A stretch of 64,000 nt of DNA from Buchananella sp. 14KM1171 (GTDB lineage Bacteria; Actinomycetota; Actinomycetes; Actinomycetales; Actinomycetaceae): the NCBI RefSeq assembly GCF_041380365.1, contig NZ_CP159981.1, positions 1,178,001 to 1,242,000 on the forward strand, given 5' to 3'. The translations under genes were made by a program, and so were the position numbers. The notes beneath the pieces were generated by a model that did not search any database, had not been told where the DNA came from, and saw only the letters and a list, made by a program, of their open reading frames with translations. Of this stretch, positions 16,966 to 24,526 are shown one piece after another (position 1 is the stretch's first letter; every line of letters begins with the position of its first letter).

Positions 16966-17787
16966 TTACTTGCCGGGACCGAATCCCGCGTTGCTCAGGA
17001 TGGACTGGCCCTGGTCGGATAGGACCAGCTCCACCCACTTCTTGGCGAGCTCGGGGTTGGGGGCATTCTTAACCACGGCGATCGGGTAGGTATTGGTGGC
17101 CTGCTCGGTGCCCACGATCGGGACCTCGTCGGTGCGGTCCTTTTCTGCGTTGGCGTCGGTGCGGTAGACGATGCCCGCGTCCGCCTCACCGGAGGCAACC
17201 TTGCCGCGCACGTCGGTGACCTTCTGCTCCTCGGACACCGGGGTCAGACTGACGCCGAGCGCCTCGGTCAGCTTCTTGGTGGCCTTGCCGCAGGGGACCT
17301 CGGGGGCGCAGATGACTAGCTTCTTGCCGTCCAGGGAGGCGTCCAGTCCGCTCACAGCGGCCGAGTTGCCGTCGGGGACGATCAGGGTGAGCACGTTGGT
17401 GGCGAAGGCAGCGGGCTCCTCTACCAGATCGGCACTCTGGGCCTTTTCCATCGTGGAGGTGTTGGCGGTGGCCAGCACGTCGGCTGGCGCGCCCGCCTCG
17501 AGGGCCGCGACGAGGTCCTGGGAGCCCTGCAGGTCCAGCACCACGTCCACGCCCGGGTTGGCCTCCTCGAAGATCGCCTCCATCTCGGTGAAGGTCTCCT
17601 TCAGGGAGGCGGCGGCGAACACCGTCAAGGTGGCGTCCTGTACCTCGGCGGGCGCCGCCTGGGTGGCGGCCTGGCTCTCGGCCGGCGCGGCCGATTCCTT
17701 GGCGGGGGTCTGACCGGAGGACGAGCAGCCCGCCAGCGCGAGTGCTGCGACTACGGCGCCGAGTGCGGCGAGGGAACGATACTTCAT
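16966..17787 (-). CDS. modA: Molybdate-binding lipoprotein ModA
   Basis: A 273-residue substrate-binding protein. The signal ends with lipobox LAGC (cysteine near residue 21), followed by an Ala/Glu/Ser spacer, then the family start LTVFAAASLKETFTEM and the binding-site segments LDLQGSQDLVAALEAGAPAD and DAGIVYRTDA. ATG 17787 has GGAGG five bases upstream; the frame stays open for another 500 bp but that part lacks support. It captures molybdate outside the membrane and delivers it to ModBC, 98 bp downstream. Confidence 0.95.
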   Translation of the reverse strand: MKYRSLAALGAVVAALALAGCSSSGQTPAKESAAPAESQAATQAAPAEVQDATLTVFAAASLKETFTEMEAIFEEANPGVDVVLDLQGSQDLVAALEAGAPADVLATANTSTMEKAQSADLVEEPAAFATNVLTLIVPDGNSAAVSGLDASLDGKKLVICAPEVPCGKATKKLTEALGVSLTPVSEEQKVTDVRGKVASGEADAGIVYRTDANAEKDRTDEVPIVGTEQATNTYPIAVVKNAPNPELAKKWVELVLSDQGQSILSNAGFGPGK

Positions 17788-17994
17788 GATGCCTCCAAAT
17801 AGAGCGGACTCGGCCAGTGTAAATTGGGGTCCATCCCGCCGGAAAGCGATTGGAGGCCGTTTTCCACCCCCAATTTCCCCCTTTAACAGGGGTGCCGCCC
17901 GCTTATATGGCTTCCGGGGGGCTCCTCGCCGCTCCCCTACCTGCCACCCGCCCCTCCTCCGCCCACTAGGCTCGGCGGTGGAAGGAGAAACGCC
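17788..17994. promoter_or_regulatory. Divergent promoter region of modA and mog/moaB
   Basis: A 207-bp gap between divergent genes. AAATTGGGG at 17821-17829 is matched by an inverted CCCCAATTT ending at 17876, a possible operator or hairpin in the modA leader. No ModE-type site could be recognised with confidence. Confidence 0.35.
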
Positions 17995-18489
17995 ATGACC
18001 ATCGCGGCCCACGTCATCACCGTCTCGGACCGCTGCTCGCGCGGCGAGGCTACCGACCTCTCCGGCCCCCTGGCGGCGAAGCTGCTGGCCGAGTACGGCG
18101 TGGAGGCCAGGCAGGTCGACGTCGTACCGGACGACCAGGCCCAGATCCAGGCCGCCATTGGCCGCGCCATCGCCGCAGGCGCCCGCCTGGTGTTCACCAC
18201 CGGCGGCACCGGCGTCTCCCCCCGGGACGTCACCCCGGAGGCCACCGCGCCGCTCCTGGCCGCCCGCTTGGACGGCGTCGCGGACGCGATCCGGCGCCGG
18301 GGCGAACAGCACGCCCCCATGGCCTGCCTGAGCAGGGGCCTGGTGGGCATAACCTCGCGCGGGCCGCAGGCCGCGCTGGTGGTCAACGCACCGGGCTCGC
18401 GCGGCGGCGTCTCAGACGCCGTCGAGGTGGTCGGCCCGCTCATTTCCCACGTCATCGACCAACTAAACGGGGGCGACCACCCGCGCTAG
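17995..18489 (+). CDS. mog: Molybdopterin adenylyltransferase (MogA/MoaB family)
   Basis: Activates molybdopterin by adenylation before metal insertion by MoeA. The 164-residue protein has the family motifs TVSDRCSRGEATDLSGP, TTGGTGVSPRDVTPEA and the C-terminal VVNAPGSRGGVSDAVEVV. It is the canonical copy; a second, altered homologue lies at 33.8-34.3 kb. AAGGAG lies upstream of ATG 17995. It is divergent from modA and convergent with moaC. Confidence 0.93.
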   Translation: MTIAAHVITVSDRCSRGEATDLSGPLAAKLLAEYGVEARQVDVVPDDQAQIQAAIGRAIAAGARLVFTTGGTGVSPRDVTPEATAPLLAARLDGVADAIRRRGEQHAPMACLSRGLVGITSRGPQAALVVNAPGSRGGVSDAVEVVGPLISHVIDQLNGGDHPR

Positions 18490-18557
18490 CCGGCCCGCCG
18501 ACGCAACCGCGACCGGACCCGCAGGCGCACCCACTAGCCGGCCCGCAGGCGCAGCCG
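18490..18557. repeat. Short GC-rich repeats between mog and moaC
   Basis: CTAGCCGGCCCGC and close variants occur three times within 68 bp (18486, 18535 and a variant near 18558). The unit is imperfect and the region may simply act as the boundary between convergent genes. Confidence 0.3.
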
Positions 18558-19079
18558 CTAACCGGCCTGTGGCCGCACCCAATCGCCGCTGCGCCCACCG
18601 GACTTTGCCACGATCTTCGCCTCACGGATGGCGGCGGACTTGTCCACCCCCTTGACCATGTCCACCACGGTCAGGGCCGCCACGGTCACCGCTGTGAGAG
18701 CCTCCATCTCCACCCCGGTGCGGTCGGCGGTGCGCACGGTGGCGGTGATGGCCACGTGGTCGGGCTCCAGCGCCAGGTCCACCTCGCAGCCGTGCACCCC
18801 GATCACGTGGGCCAGCGGCAGCAGCTCCGGGGTGCGCTTGGCCGCCTGGATCCCGGCGATGCGGGCCACCGCCAGCACGTCGCCCTTGGGCACCGTCCCG
18901 CCACGCAGCGCCCCCATCACCGTCTCGGAGACCACCACCTGCGCCACCGCCGTGGCGCTGCGCACGGTGGGGTGCTTGGCTGTCACGTCCACCATGTAGG
19001 CCGCGCCGTCCGCGCGCAGGTGGGTCAGGCAGAGGGCGGGGGCGGCCCGGTCGGGGCTAGGCAGGGTGGGGGCGGTCAT
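18558..19079 (-). CDS. moaC: Cyclic pyranopterin monophosphate synthase MoaC
   Basis: Converts the MoaA product to cyclic pyranopterin monophosphate (precursor Z). At 173 residues it is normal in length, with family segments AAKRTPELLPLAHVI, TGVEMEALTAVTVAALT and DMVKGVDKSAAI. ATG 19079 lies inside the 3' end of moeA (23-nt overlap), so it is the last gene of a tightly packed minus-strand Moco block. Confidence 0.96.
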   Translation of the reverse strand: MTAPTLPSPDRAAPALCLTHLRADGAAYMVDVTAKHPTVRSATAVAQVVVSETVMGALRGGTVPKGDVLAVARIAGIQAAKRTPELLPLAHVIGVHGCEVDLALEPDHVAITATVRTADRTGVEMEALTAVTVAALTVVDMVKGVDKSAAIREAKIVAKSGGRSGDWVRPQAG

Positions 19080-20460
19080 CGCTGTCCTTTTCTTCGTAGT
19101 CTGCGGGATGCTGGGCGGGCTGGGCGCTCCACCCCACCGGGATTATTTCAAGCCGGTCGCCCGCGCTCACGCCGCGCTGGCCGCGCGGCGCTGCGGCAGC
19201 GCCGGCCAGCCCCGCTCCCTCGAGCTCGCCAGCGCGCCGCACTCCTGCCTCACCGGCGGGCCCAGCCGGGCGGGGCGGCACCACGGCGATGGCGTCGGCC
19301 AGCGGCAGCGCCGTGACCAGGTGGGAGCGCGAGCCGAGCTCGTGCACGGGCACCACCAGCGGCACTCCGCTCGGCGCGCTGCCCACCAGGCGCACGGGAA
19401 TCAACTGCACCTTGCCGGCGGGCGCGGCCCAGTCGGCCCCCGCCACCGCCGCCACCGTGCGGGGAGGCAGCACGGTGCGCGCCTCGCCGCGCAGGCAGCC
19501 GATCACCCCGCGCACGTAGGCGTAGAAGCTCACGTACACACTGACGGGGTTGCCCGGCAGGCAGATCACCGGCACGTTCCTGCCCCCCGGGAGGGCGACG
19601 TGCCCGCAGCCCTGCGGTCCGCCCGGCTGCTGCGCCACGTGGTGGAAGACGGCGCCGCCGGCCAGCGTCTGGCGCACCACCTCGAACGCGCCGGCAGATA
19701 TCCCGCCGGCGGTGACCACCAGGTCCAGCTCGGGGCAGGCGGCCAGGGCCCGGCGCAGCTCGGCCGGGTCGTCGCCGCACACGATGCTGGCCACCACCTG
19801 CGCGCCGGCCTCCTCCACCAGTCCGCGCATGAGCAGCGAGTTAGAGTCCGGGATCTGGCCGTGGCCAAGGGGCTGGCCCGGTGGGCGCAGCTCGCTGCCC
19901 GTGGCGACCACGGCCACGCGCGGGCGCGGGTGGACCAGCAGCTCGCCGTAGCCCACGCTCACCGCCGCAGAGATGCCCACCGGGTCCAGTACGTTGCCGC
20001 GCCGCAGCACCGTGGCGCCCACGCCCACCACCTCGCCCTGCAGGCGCACGTTCGCGCGCGCAGGCGCGCCGGCCTCGATGGTCACCGCCTCCGGGGCGGG
20101 CCCCAGGCCGCCGTGGTCGGTCAGCTCCACCTTCACCACGGTGTCCGCCCCCGCCGGCACGGGCGCGCCGGTCATGATCCGCACCGCGCTGCCCGGCGGC
20201 AGGCTCACCTCCTCGGTGGCGCCGGCCGGGACGTCGCCCACCACGGGCAGGCGCGTGGGGGCCGCCCTAGCCAGGTCGCTGGCCCTGAGCGCGAAACCGT
20301 CCATCGCGGAGTTCGTGAAGGGCGGCACCGGCACGCGCGCCTCGACGTTCTGGGCCAGCACCAGCCCCCGGCAGTCGGCCACGGGCAGGACCTGCGGCGC
20401 TAGCGGCGCAACCAAATCGGCCAGCAGGGCGCGGTGCTGGTCAACACTCAACGAAGCCAT
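19057..20460 (-). CDS. moeA: Molybdopterin molybdotransferase MoeA
   Basis: Inserts molybdate into adenylylated molybdopterin. Features include the N-terminal PPFTNSAMDGFALRASD motif, the MTGAPVPAGADTVV segment, the central MoCF-binding domain (VTAGGISAGAFEVV) and a C-terminal domain IV. ATG 20460 (MASLSVDQHR) is the best start because the family begins about there; the longer frame to 20538 adds a basic, proline-rich stretch without homology. This gives 467 residues. There is a 108-bp gap from moeB, and the 3' end overlaps moaC. Confidence 0.93.
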   Translation of the reverse strand: MASLSVDQHRALLADLVAPLAPQVLPVADCRGLVLAQNVEARVPVPPFTNSAMDGFALRASDLARAAPTRLPVVGDVPAGATEEVSLPPGSAVRIMTGAPVPAGADTVVKVELTDHGGLGPAPEAVTIEAGAPARANVRLQGEVVGVGATVLRRGNVLDPVGISAAVSVGYGELLVHPRPRVAVVATGSELRPPGQPLGHGQIPDSNSLLMRGLVEEAGAQVVASIVCGDDPAELRRALAACPELDLVVTAGGISAGAFEVVRQTLAGGAVFHHVAQQPGGPQGCGHVALPGGRNVPVICLPGNPVSVYVSFYAYVRGVIGCLRGEARTVLPPRTVAAVAGADWAAPAGKVQLIPVRLVGSAPSGVPLVVPVHELGSRSHLVTALPLADAIAVVPPRPAGPAGEAGVRRAGELEGAGLAGAAAAPRGQRGVSAGDRLEIIPVGWSAQPAQHPADYEEKDSDDRPHPA

Positions 20461-20568
20461 GCCCAATTTTCCCACGCCGGCCGGGCAAAAGGGCGGCCGC
20501 ACCCAGGGGGTTAAAGGCGGCCGACGTCGGCCACCCACCGCCCCGCCACGCGGCCACCCGCCGCCGGG

Positions 20569-21453
20569 CTAGGCTGCAAACGGCAGCACGTCGAAGCGGC
20601 CGCGAGCAGCGTCGGCCACCATCACCCGTCCCAGCAGCGGCTGGCCCGCGCCAGTGATCAGCTTGATCGCCTCCGTGGCCATGACCGCGCCGGCCTGGCC
20701 CACCACCGGCCCCAGCACGCCCGCCTGCGCGGCCGACGGGGTGGTGCCGGGCGCCGGGATCCTGGGGTGCAGCATCCGCAGCGTGGTGGCCGGCAGTCCC
20801 GGCGGGGGCTGGGACCAGAACACGCTGACCTGGTAGCTCATCGCCACCACGGTGCCCCACACCAGCGGCACGCCAGCCTGCGCGCACCAGTCCGCCACCA
20901 TGTACTTGGCCGCGAAGGTGTCGGTGCACTCGACCACCAGGTCCCACTGCCCGCCGTGCTCCTCCAGCCAGTCCCGCGAGACGTGCCCGTACAGGTGCGT
21001 GCGCACGCCCGAGTTCAGGCGCTCCACCGCCCGGCGCGCCGACTGCGCCTTGTTCGTCCCCACCGCGTCCTCGCCGTGCAGGATCTGGCGCTGCAGGTTG
21101 GATGCCTCCACCGCGTCAGAGTCGCAGATGCCGAGCGTGCCCACCCCCGCGGCGGCCAGGTACATGACCACCGGGGAGGCCAGCCCGCCGGCCCCGACCA
21201 CCAGCACGCGGGCCGCAGCGAGGCGCGCCTGGCCCTCCAGGCCCACCCCGTCCACCAGCCACGTGCGCCGGTAGCGCTCTGCGGCCGCGTCGCCCTCGCT
21301 GAGGTCGGTGGGGATCGCAGCCAGCGGGATGCGCACCGGGGACGACGTTGCCGCCCGGCCGCCCTCCGCCCGCGCCCGCCCGCTGTCAGCCTGGGCAGGG
21401 GGCAGGGCAGGACTCGGAGCAGGGCGCACGGCTGGGTCCTGGGCGGGGCTCAC
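20569..21453 (-). CDS. moeB: MoeB/ThiF-family adenylyltransferase lacking the zinc cysteines
   Basis: Activates the C-terminal glycine of MoaD by adenylation. The 294-residue product shows the nucleotide loop VVGAGGLASPVVMYLAAAGVG, the DSDAVEASNLQRQILH segment and CTDTFAAKYMV. The two CxxC zinc pairs of E. coli MoeB are absent, and the usual PSCAEAGVLG reads PSAAQAGVLG. The start is GTG 21453, overlapping the moaE stop as GTGA. Residues 1-40 are Pro/Ala rich. Its MoaD partner is probably the C-terminal domain of the fusion protein at 21985. Confidence 0.9.
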   Translation of the reverse strand: MSPAQDPAVRPAPSPALPPAQADSGRARAEGGRAATSSPVRIPLAAIPTDLSEGDAAAERYRRTWLVDGVGLEGQARLAAARVLVVGAGGLASPVVMYLAAAGVGTLGICDSDAVEASNLQRQILHGEDAVGTNKAQSARRAVERLNSGVRTHLYGHVSRDWLEEHGGQWDLVVECTDTFAAKYMVADWCAQAGVPLVWGTVVAMSYQVSVFWSQPPPGLPATTLRMLHPRIPAPGTTPSAAQAGVLGPVVGQAGAVMATEAIKLITGAGQPLLGRVMVADAARGRFDVLPFAA

Positions 21454-21869
21454 GGCAGCCCGGACCAGCTGTGCGAGCCGTCCACCAGCACCTGCTTCTT
21501 CCAGATGGGCAGGCGGGCCTTGATCTCCTCCACCAGCGCCTCCACGGTGGTGAACGCCTGGCCCCGGTGCTCCGCTCCCACCGCGACCACCATGGCGTGC
21601 TCCCCGACGGAGAGCGAGCCCACGCGGTGCCACGCCTCGATCACGTGCACCCCCGCCTTGTTCGCGAACTGCTCGGCGATCTCCCGCAGGACGACCGCCG
21701 CGTTCGGGTGCGCCGAGTAGTCGATGCCTGCCACGTCCAGGACGCCGTCGTGGTTGCGCACGATCCCGTGGAAGGAGGCCACGGCCCCGCAGCGCTCGTC
21801 GAAGGCGGCGGCCTCGATCCGCGCGGGGTCTAGGGGGGCGGACGAAACCGAGGTGTGCACGCGGGGCAT
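21450..21869 (-). CDS. moaE: Molybdopterin synthase catalytic subunit MoaE
   Basis: Large subunit of molybdopterin synthase, which transfers sulfur from MoaD thiocarboxylate to cPMP. It has 139 residues, with GAVASFHGIVRNHDGV near the start, HRVGSLSVGEHAMVVAVGA in the middle and the active-site lysines in EIKARLPIWKKQ. It is coupled to moeB by a 4-nt overlap and follows the fusion gene by 115 bp. Confidence 0.96.
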   Translation of the reverse strand: MPRVHTSVSSAPLDPARIEAAAFDERCGAVASFHGIVRNHDGVLDVAGIDYSAHPNAAVVLREIAEQFANKAGVHVIEAWHRVGSLSVGEHAMVVAVGAEHRGQAFTTVEALVEEIKARLPIWKKQVLVDGSHSWSGLP

Positions 21870-21984
21870 TGGTATCTCCTGATGTCGAATTGGGAACGGA
21901 GCGTTGGGGGCTGCCGGTCCCTAACGAATCGAGCTCGTGCCCCACATTAGAGGAGAATGCGCGCGGGCAGAGGCCTGCCTGGGG

Positions 21985-22980
21985 CTATCCGCCCGCGAAG
22001 GGAGGCAGCACGTCCACGCGGTCGCCGCGCCCCAGCCGGGAGTCGCGGTCAGCGGTGCGGCCGCCCACCAGGAAGCTGCACACCTCCAGCACGCCGGCCA
22101 GCTCCGGGCGGCGCTCGCACAACTGGTCCAGCAGGGCCCCCAGGGTGGCGGGCACCGCCTGGGCGGGGAGCACCATCCGCTCGCCCCCGGCGGCCTCTGC
22201 GGAGCCGCCGTAGAAGTGGACCACCACCCCGTCCGAGCCCGCCCCGGCGGGGCGCGGGATCAGGTTGATCCGCGCCCACAGCGGGTTGGACTCGTCCGGG
22301 ACGTACTCGATGTCCGCCGTGCCCGCCGAGGTCAGCTTCAGCACCTCCACGATCAGCCCGCGCCTCAGCTCCAGGGCCAGGGGCTCCGGGTTGGTGGAGT
22401 CCCCGAAGGGCAGGGCGGTGACCAGGAAGGAGGTCTCGCCGTCCTCGCACGGGCGGGCCGCGAAGCCCATCGTGGTCAGGAACATGCGGATCTTGCCCAT
22501 GTGGGCCTCGAGGGAGAAGTCCGGGCCGGCCACCTTGTGGGCGCTGTGGTCCGGCACGTGCATCGCCCGCAGCGCCGCGTGCGCCCAGTGCGCGCCGATC
22601 TCCCGGGCCGCCACCACGGAGTCGATCTCGCACTCCCGCAGCCAGGTGAGCACCGAATTGACCAGCTGGTTGAGCAGCTGCGCCGGGAAACCGGGGTCCA
22701 CCGGCACGTAGGTGACGTAGCCCAGGGCGGGGCGGCCGCGCCCCTGCGCCGGCAGGGACCTGCGCAGCACCAGCCCCTGCCCGTACAGGGCGTCCAGGGT
22801 CTCGCGCACGGAGGAGACGTGCAGGCCGGCCTCCTCGGCCAGTTCCGTCACCGTCACTGGTTCGGCCCGGTTGGCGATCCGGCCCAGCAGCTGCTGCTGC
22901 GCGCCGGTGAGCGAGGCCATGCGCCTGAGAATCTCCCCGGTGTCCGCGGGGATGTCCTCAGTGAGTTCGCTGGTGCTCAT
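21985..22980 (-). CDS. Winged-helix regulator fused to a MoaD-type sulfur carrier
   Basis: A 331-residue two-part protein. Residues about 22-80 form a winged helix (TVTELAEEAGLHVSSVRETL, then the RGRPALGY wing). Residues 85-245 resemble the effector half of actinobacterial SufR-like regulators (MGFAARPCEDGETSFLV) but without the usual CPF cysteine cluster. Residues 249-331 are a ubiquitin-like MoaD domain: it begins VVVHFYGGSAEAAGG and ends DVLPPFAGG, with the terminal Gly-Gly needed for thiocarboxylation. No free MoaD gene is in the window. GGAGA precedes ATG 22980. It sits between narI and moaE in the nar-Moco run. It may be both the sulfur carrier and a regulator that senses Moco synthesis; that is inference. 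Confidence 0.85.
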   Translation of the reverse strand: MSTSELTEDIPADTGEILRRMASLTGAQQQLLGRIANRAEPVTVTELAEEAGLHVSSVRETLDALYGQGLVLRRSLPAQGRGRPALGYVTYVPVDPGFPAQLLNQLVNSVLTWLRECEIDSVVAAREIGAHWAHAALRAMHVPDHSAHKVAGPDFSLEAHMGKIRMFLTTMGFAARPCEDGETSFLVTALPFGDSTNPEPLALELRRGLIVEVLKLTSAGTADIEYVPDESNPLWARINLIPRPAGAGSDGVVVHFYGGSAEAAGGERMVLPAQAVPATLGALLDQLCERRPELAGVLEVCSFLVGGRTADRDSRLGRGDRVDVLPPFAGG

Positions 22981-23051
22981 TTGGTCTCCGTGTCGTCTCT
23001 GGCAAGTCTCCGGTCAGCCGACATTCAGGGCGCCTGAGAGGCCATAGCAGG

Positions 23052-23840
23052 CTACCAGCCGCGGGGACGGTGAACAGCCTTCCTCTCATCCCGTGAGCGG
23101 TACACCACATGGGGGCGTGTCAGGTAACCCACCGGCGCCGAGACCACGTGCACCAGGCGCGTGAACGGCCAGAGGCAGAACAGCAGCATGCCCGCCACCA
23201 CGTGCAGTTGGAACGAGAGCGGCACGTCGATCATGTACTCCGGGGCGGGCTGCAGCAGCAGGATGGAGCGGAACCACACGGAGATGGTGGAGCGGTAGTC
23301 GTAGCCGTGCTCGCCGCCCAGCACCTGGTGGACCAGGGTGGCGTAGGCGCCCAGGAAGATCGGGATGCACATCAGGACGTAGGTGACGATGTCCATCGGG
23401 GAGGTGGCCAGCCGCACCGACTTCACCACGACGCGCCGGTAGATCAGCCCCAGCAGGCCGATGATGGTCACCAGCCCCGCGATGCCGCCGCCCACCACCG
23501 CGCCCGTGTGGTACATGTGCTCGGTGATCCCCAGGGCCTCGGTCACCTCCCGGGGCACGAACAGTCCACCCACGTGGCCCAGCGCCACGCCCAGGATGCC
23601 GAAGTGGAACATGGGAGAGGACCAGCGCAGGATTGCGGACTCGTTCCAGTTGGAGGACCTCGAGGTCCAGCCGTACTGGTCGGTCTTGAACCGCCACACG
23701 AGTCCCACGACGATCACGACGATGGAGACGTAGGGCAGCGCCACCCACAGCAGCGTGTCCAGGAACGTCAGCTCGCGGCTGGGCACTCCAGGAAGGTTGC
23801 CGGGGTCCCCGGCCAGGGTCGCGGCTTTGAGGAGAAACAT
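23052..23840 (-). CDS. narI: Respiratory nitrate reductase gamma subunit NarI (cytochrome b)
   Basis: Membrane cytochrome b that takes electrons from quinol and passes them to NarH. Five transmembrane helices are visible, with haem-ligand histidines in PMFHFGILGVALGHVGG and in QLHVVAGMLLFCLWPFTRLVHV. ATG 23840 is used because the AGGAAAGG site is about ten bases away; the in-frame GTG 23849 overlaps that site. The product is 262 residues. It overlaps the narJ stop region and closes the narGHJI block. Confidence 0.95.
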   Translation of the reverse strand: MFLLKAATLAGDPGNLPGVPSRELTFLDTLLWVALPYVSIVVIVVGLVWRFKTDQYGWTSRSSNWNESAILRWSSPMFHFGILGVALGHVGGLFVPREVTEALGITEHMYHTGAVVGGGIAGLVTIIGLLGLIYRRVVVKSVRLATSPMDIVTYVLMCIPIFLGAYATLVHQVLGGEHGYDYRSTISVWFRSILLLQPAPEYMIDVPLSFQLHVVAGMLLFCLWPFTRLVHVVSAPVGYLTRPHVVYRSRDERKAVHRPRGW

Positions 23841-23845
23841 GGCTT

Positions 23846-24526
23846 TCACCTTTCCTGGCTATGAACGGGAGAGGGAGTGGAAAAGAGGTTGCCCACGCCA
23901 ACCAGCTCAGTGGGCGGGCCCTGCGAAACGAGCTTCTCGTAGGCGGCCACCACCTCCGGGGTGGGCTCGGGCAGGGTGAGGACTAGCGCCTCCAGCACGT
24001 GCGCCCACGGCGAACCGGTGGACCTGAGGGCGGAGCGGACCACCTCCACCCCGTGCCGGTTGGCCTCCAGCAGGTTCTCCGCCGCGCCCGTCTCATCGAG
24101 GGCGGCGAACTCCAGGATCACCGGCAGGTGGTCCGGCAGCTCGTTGCGGCGCGGCTCGAAGCCGGCGCGCCGCAGCAGCTCCTTGAAGCCGATGATGGCC
24201 TGACCGCGGGAGCGCGTGTCGCCGTGGCTGTAGTAGGTCAGCCCCAGCGCGCAGCGCCGCTTCTGGTCGAAGGTCTCCACGTAGAGCACCTGCAGGTCGC
24301 GCACCGTCATGGCCTCCGCCAGGTCGCAAAACGCCCGCAGCGGCCGGGCCACGAAGTCCGGCAGGCCGGGCAGCTCCTGGCGCACGGCCGCCAGCTTGGC
24401 CGGCATGTCCTGCTGCGGGTAGTCCAGCAGCAGCGAGCAGGCCATGCGCACCACGCGCTTTTGCTGCCCGGTGATCGCCTGCGCCGCCGGGGCGGGCATG
24501 CGCGGCACCCCCACGAACGTCCTCAT
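23846..24526 (-). CDS. narJ: Nitrate reductase assembly chaperone NarJ
   Basis: A 226-residue TorD/NarJ-family chaperone that holds the NarGH precursor until the Moco is inserted. It is all-helical, with the family segment YVETFDQKRRCALGLTYYSHGDTRSRGQA at about residues 80-108 (given here only to locate it) and LPDHLPVILEFAA. Its start overlaps the narH stop by 4 nt (ATGA), which indicates coupled translation. Confidence 0.94.
   Translation of the reverse strand: MRTFVGVPRMPAPAAQAITGQQKRVVRMACSLLLDYPQQDMPAKLAAVRQELPGLPDFVARPLRAFCDLAEAMTVRDLQVLYVETFDQKRRCALGLTYYSHGDTRSRGQAIIGFKELLRRAGFEPRRNELPDHLPVILEFAALDETGAAENLLEANRHGVEVVRSALRSTGSPWAHVLEALVLTLPEPTPEVVAAYEKLVSQGPPTELVGVGNLFSTPSPVHSQER

Noticed and set aside
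21454-21945. N-terminal extension of MoeB by 164 residues
   Set aside because: This part is the out-of-frame reading of moaE; the GTG overlapping the moaE stop is the natural start.
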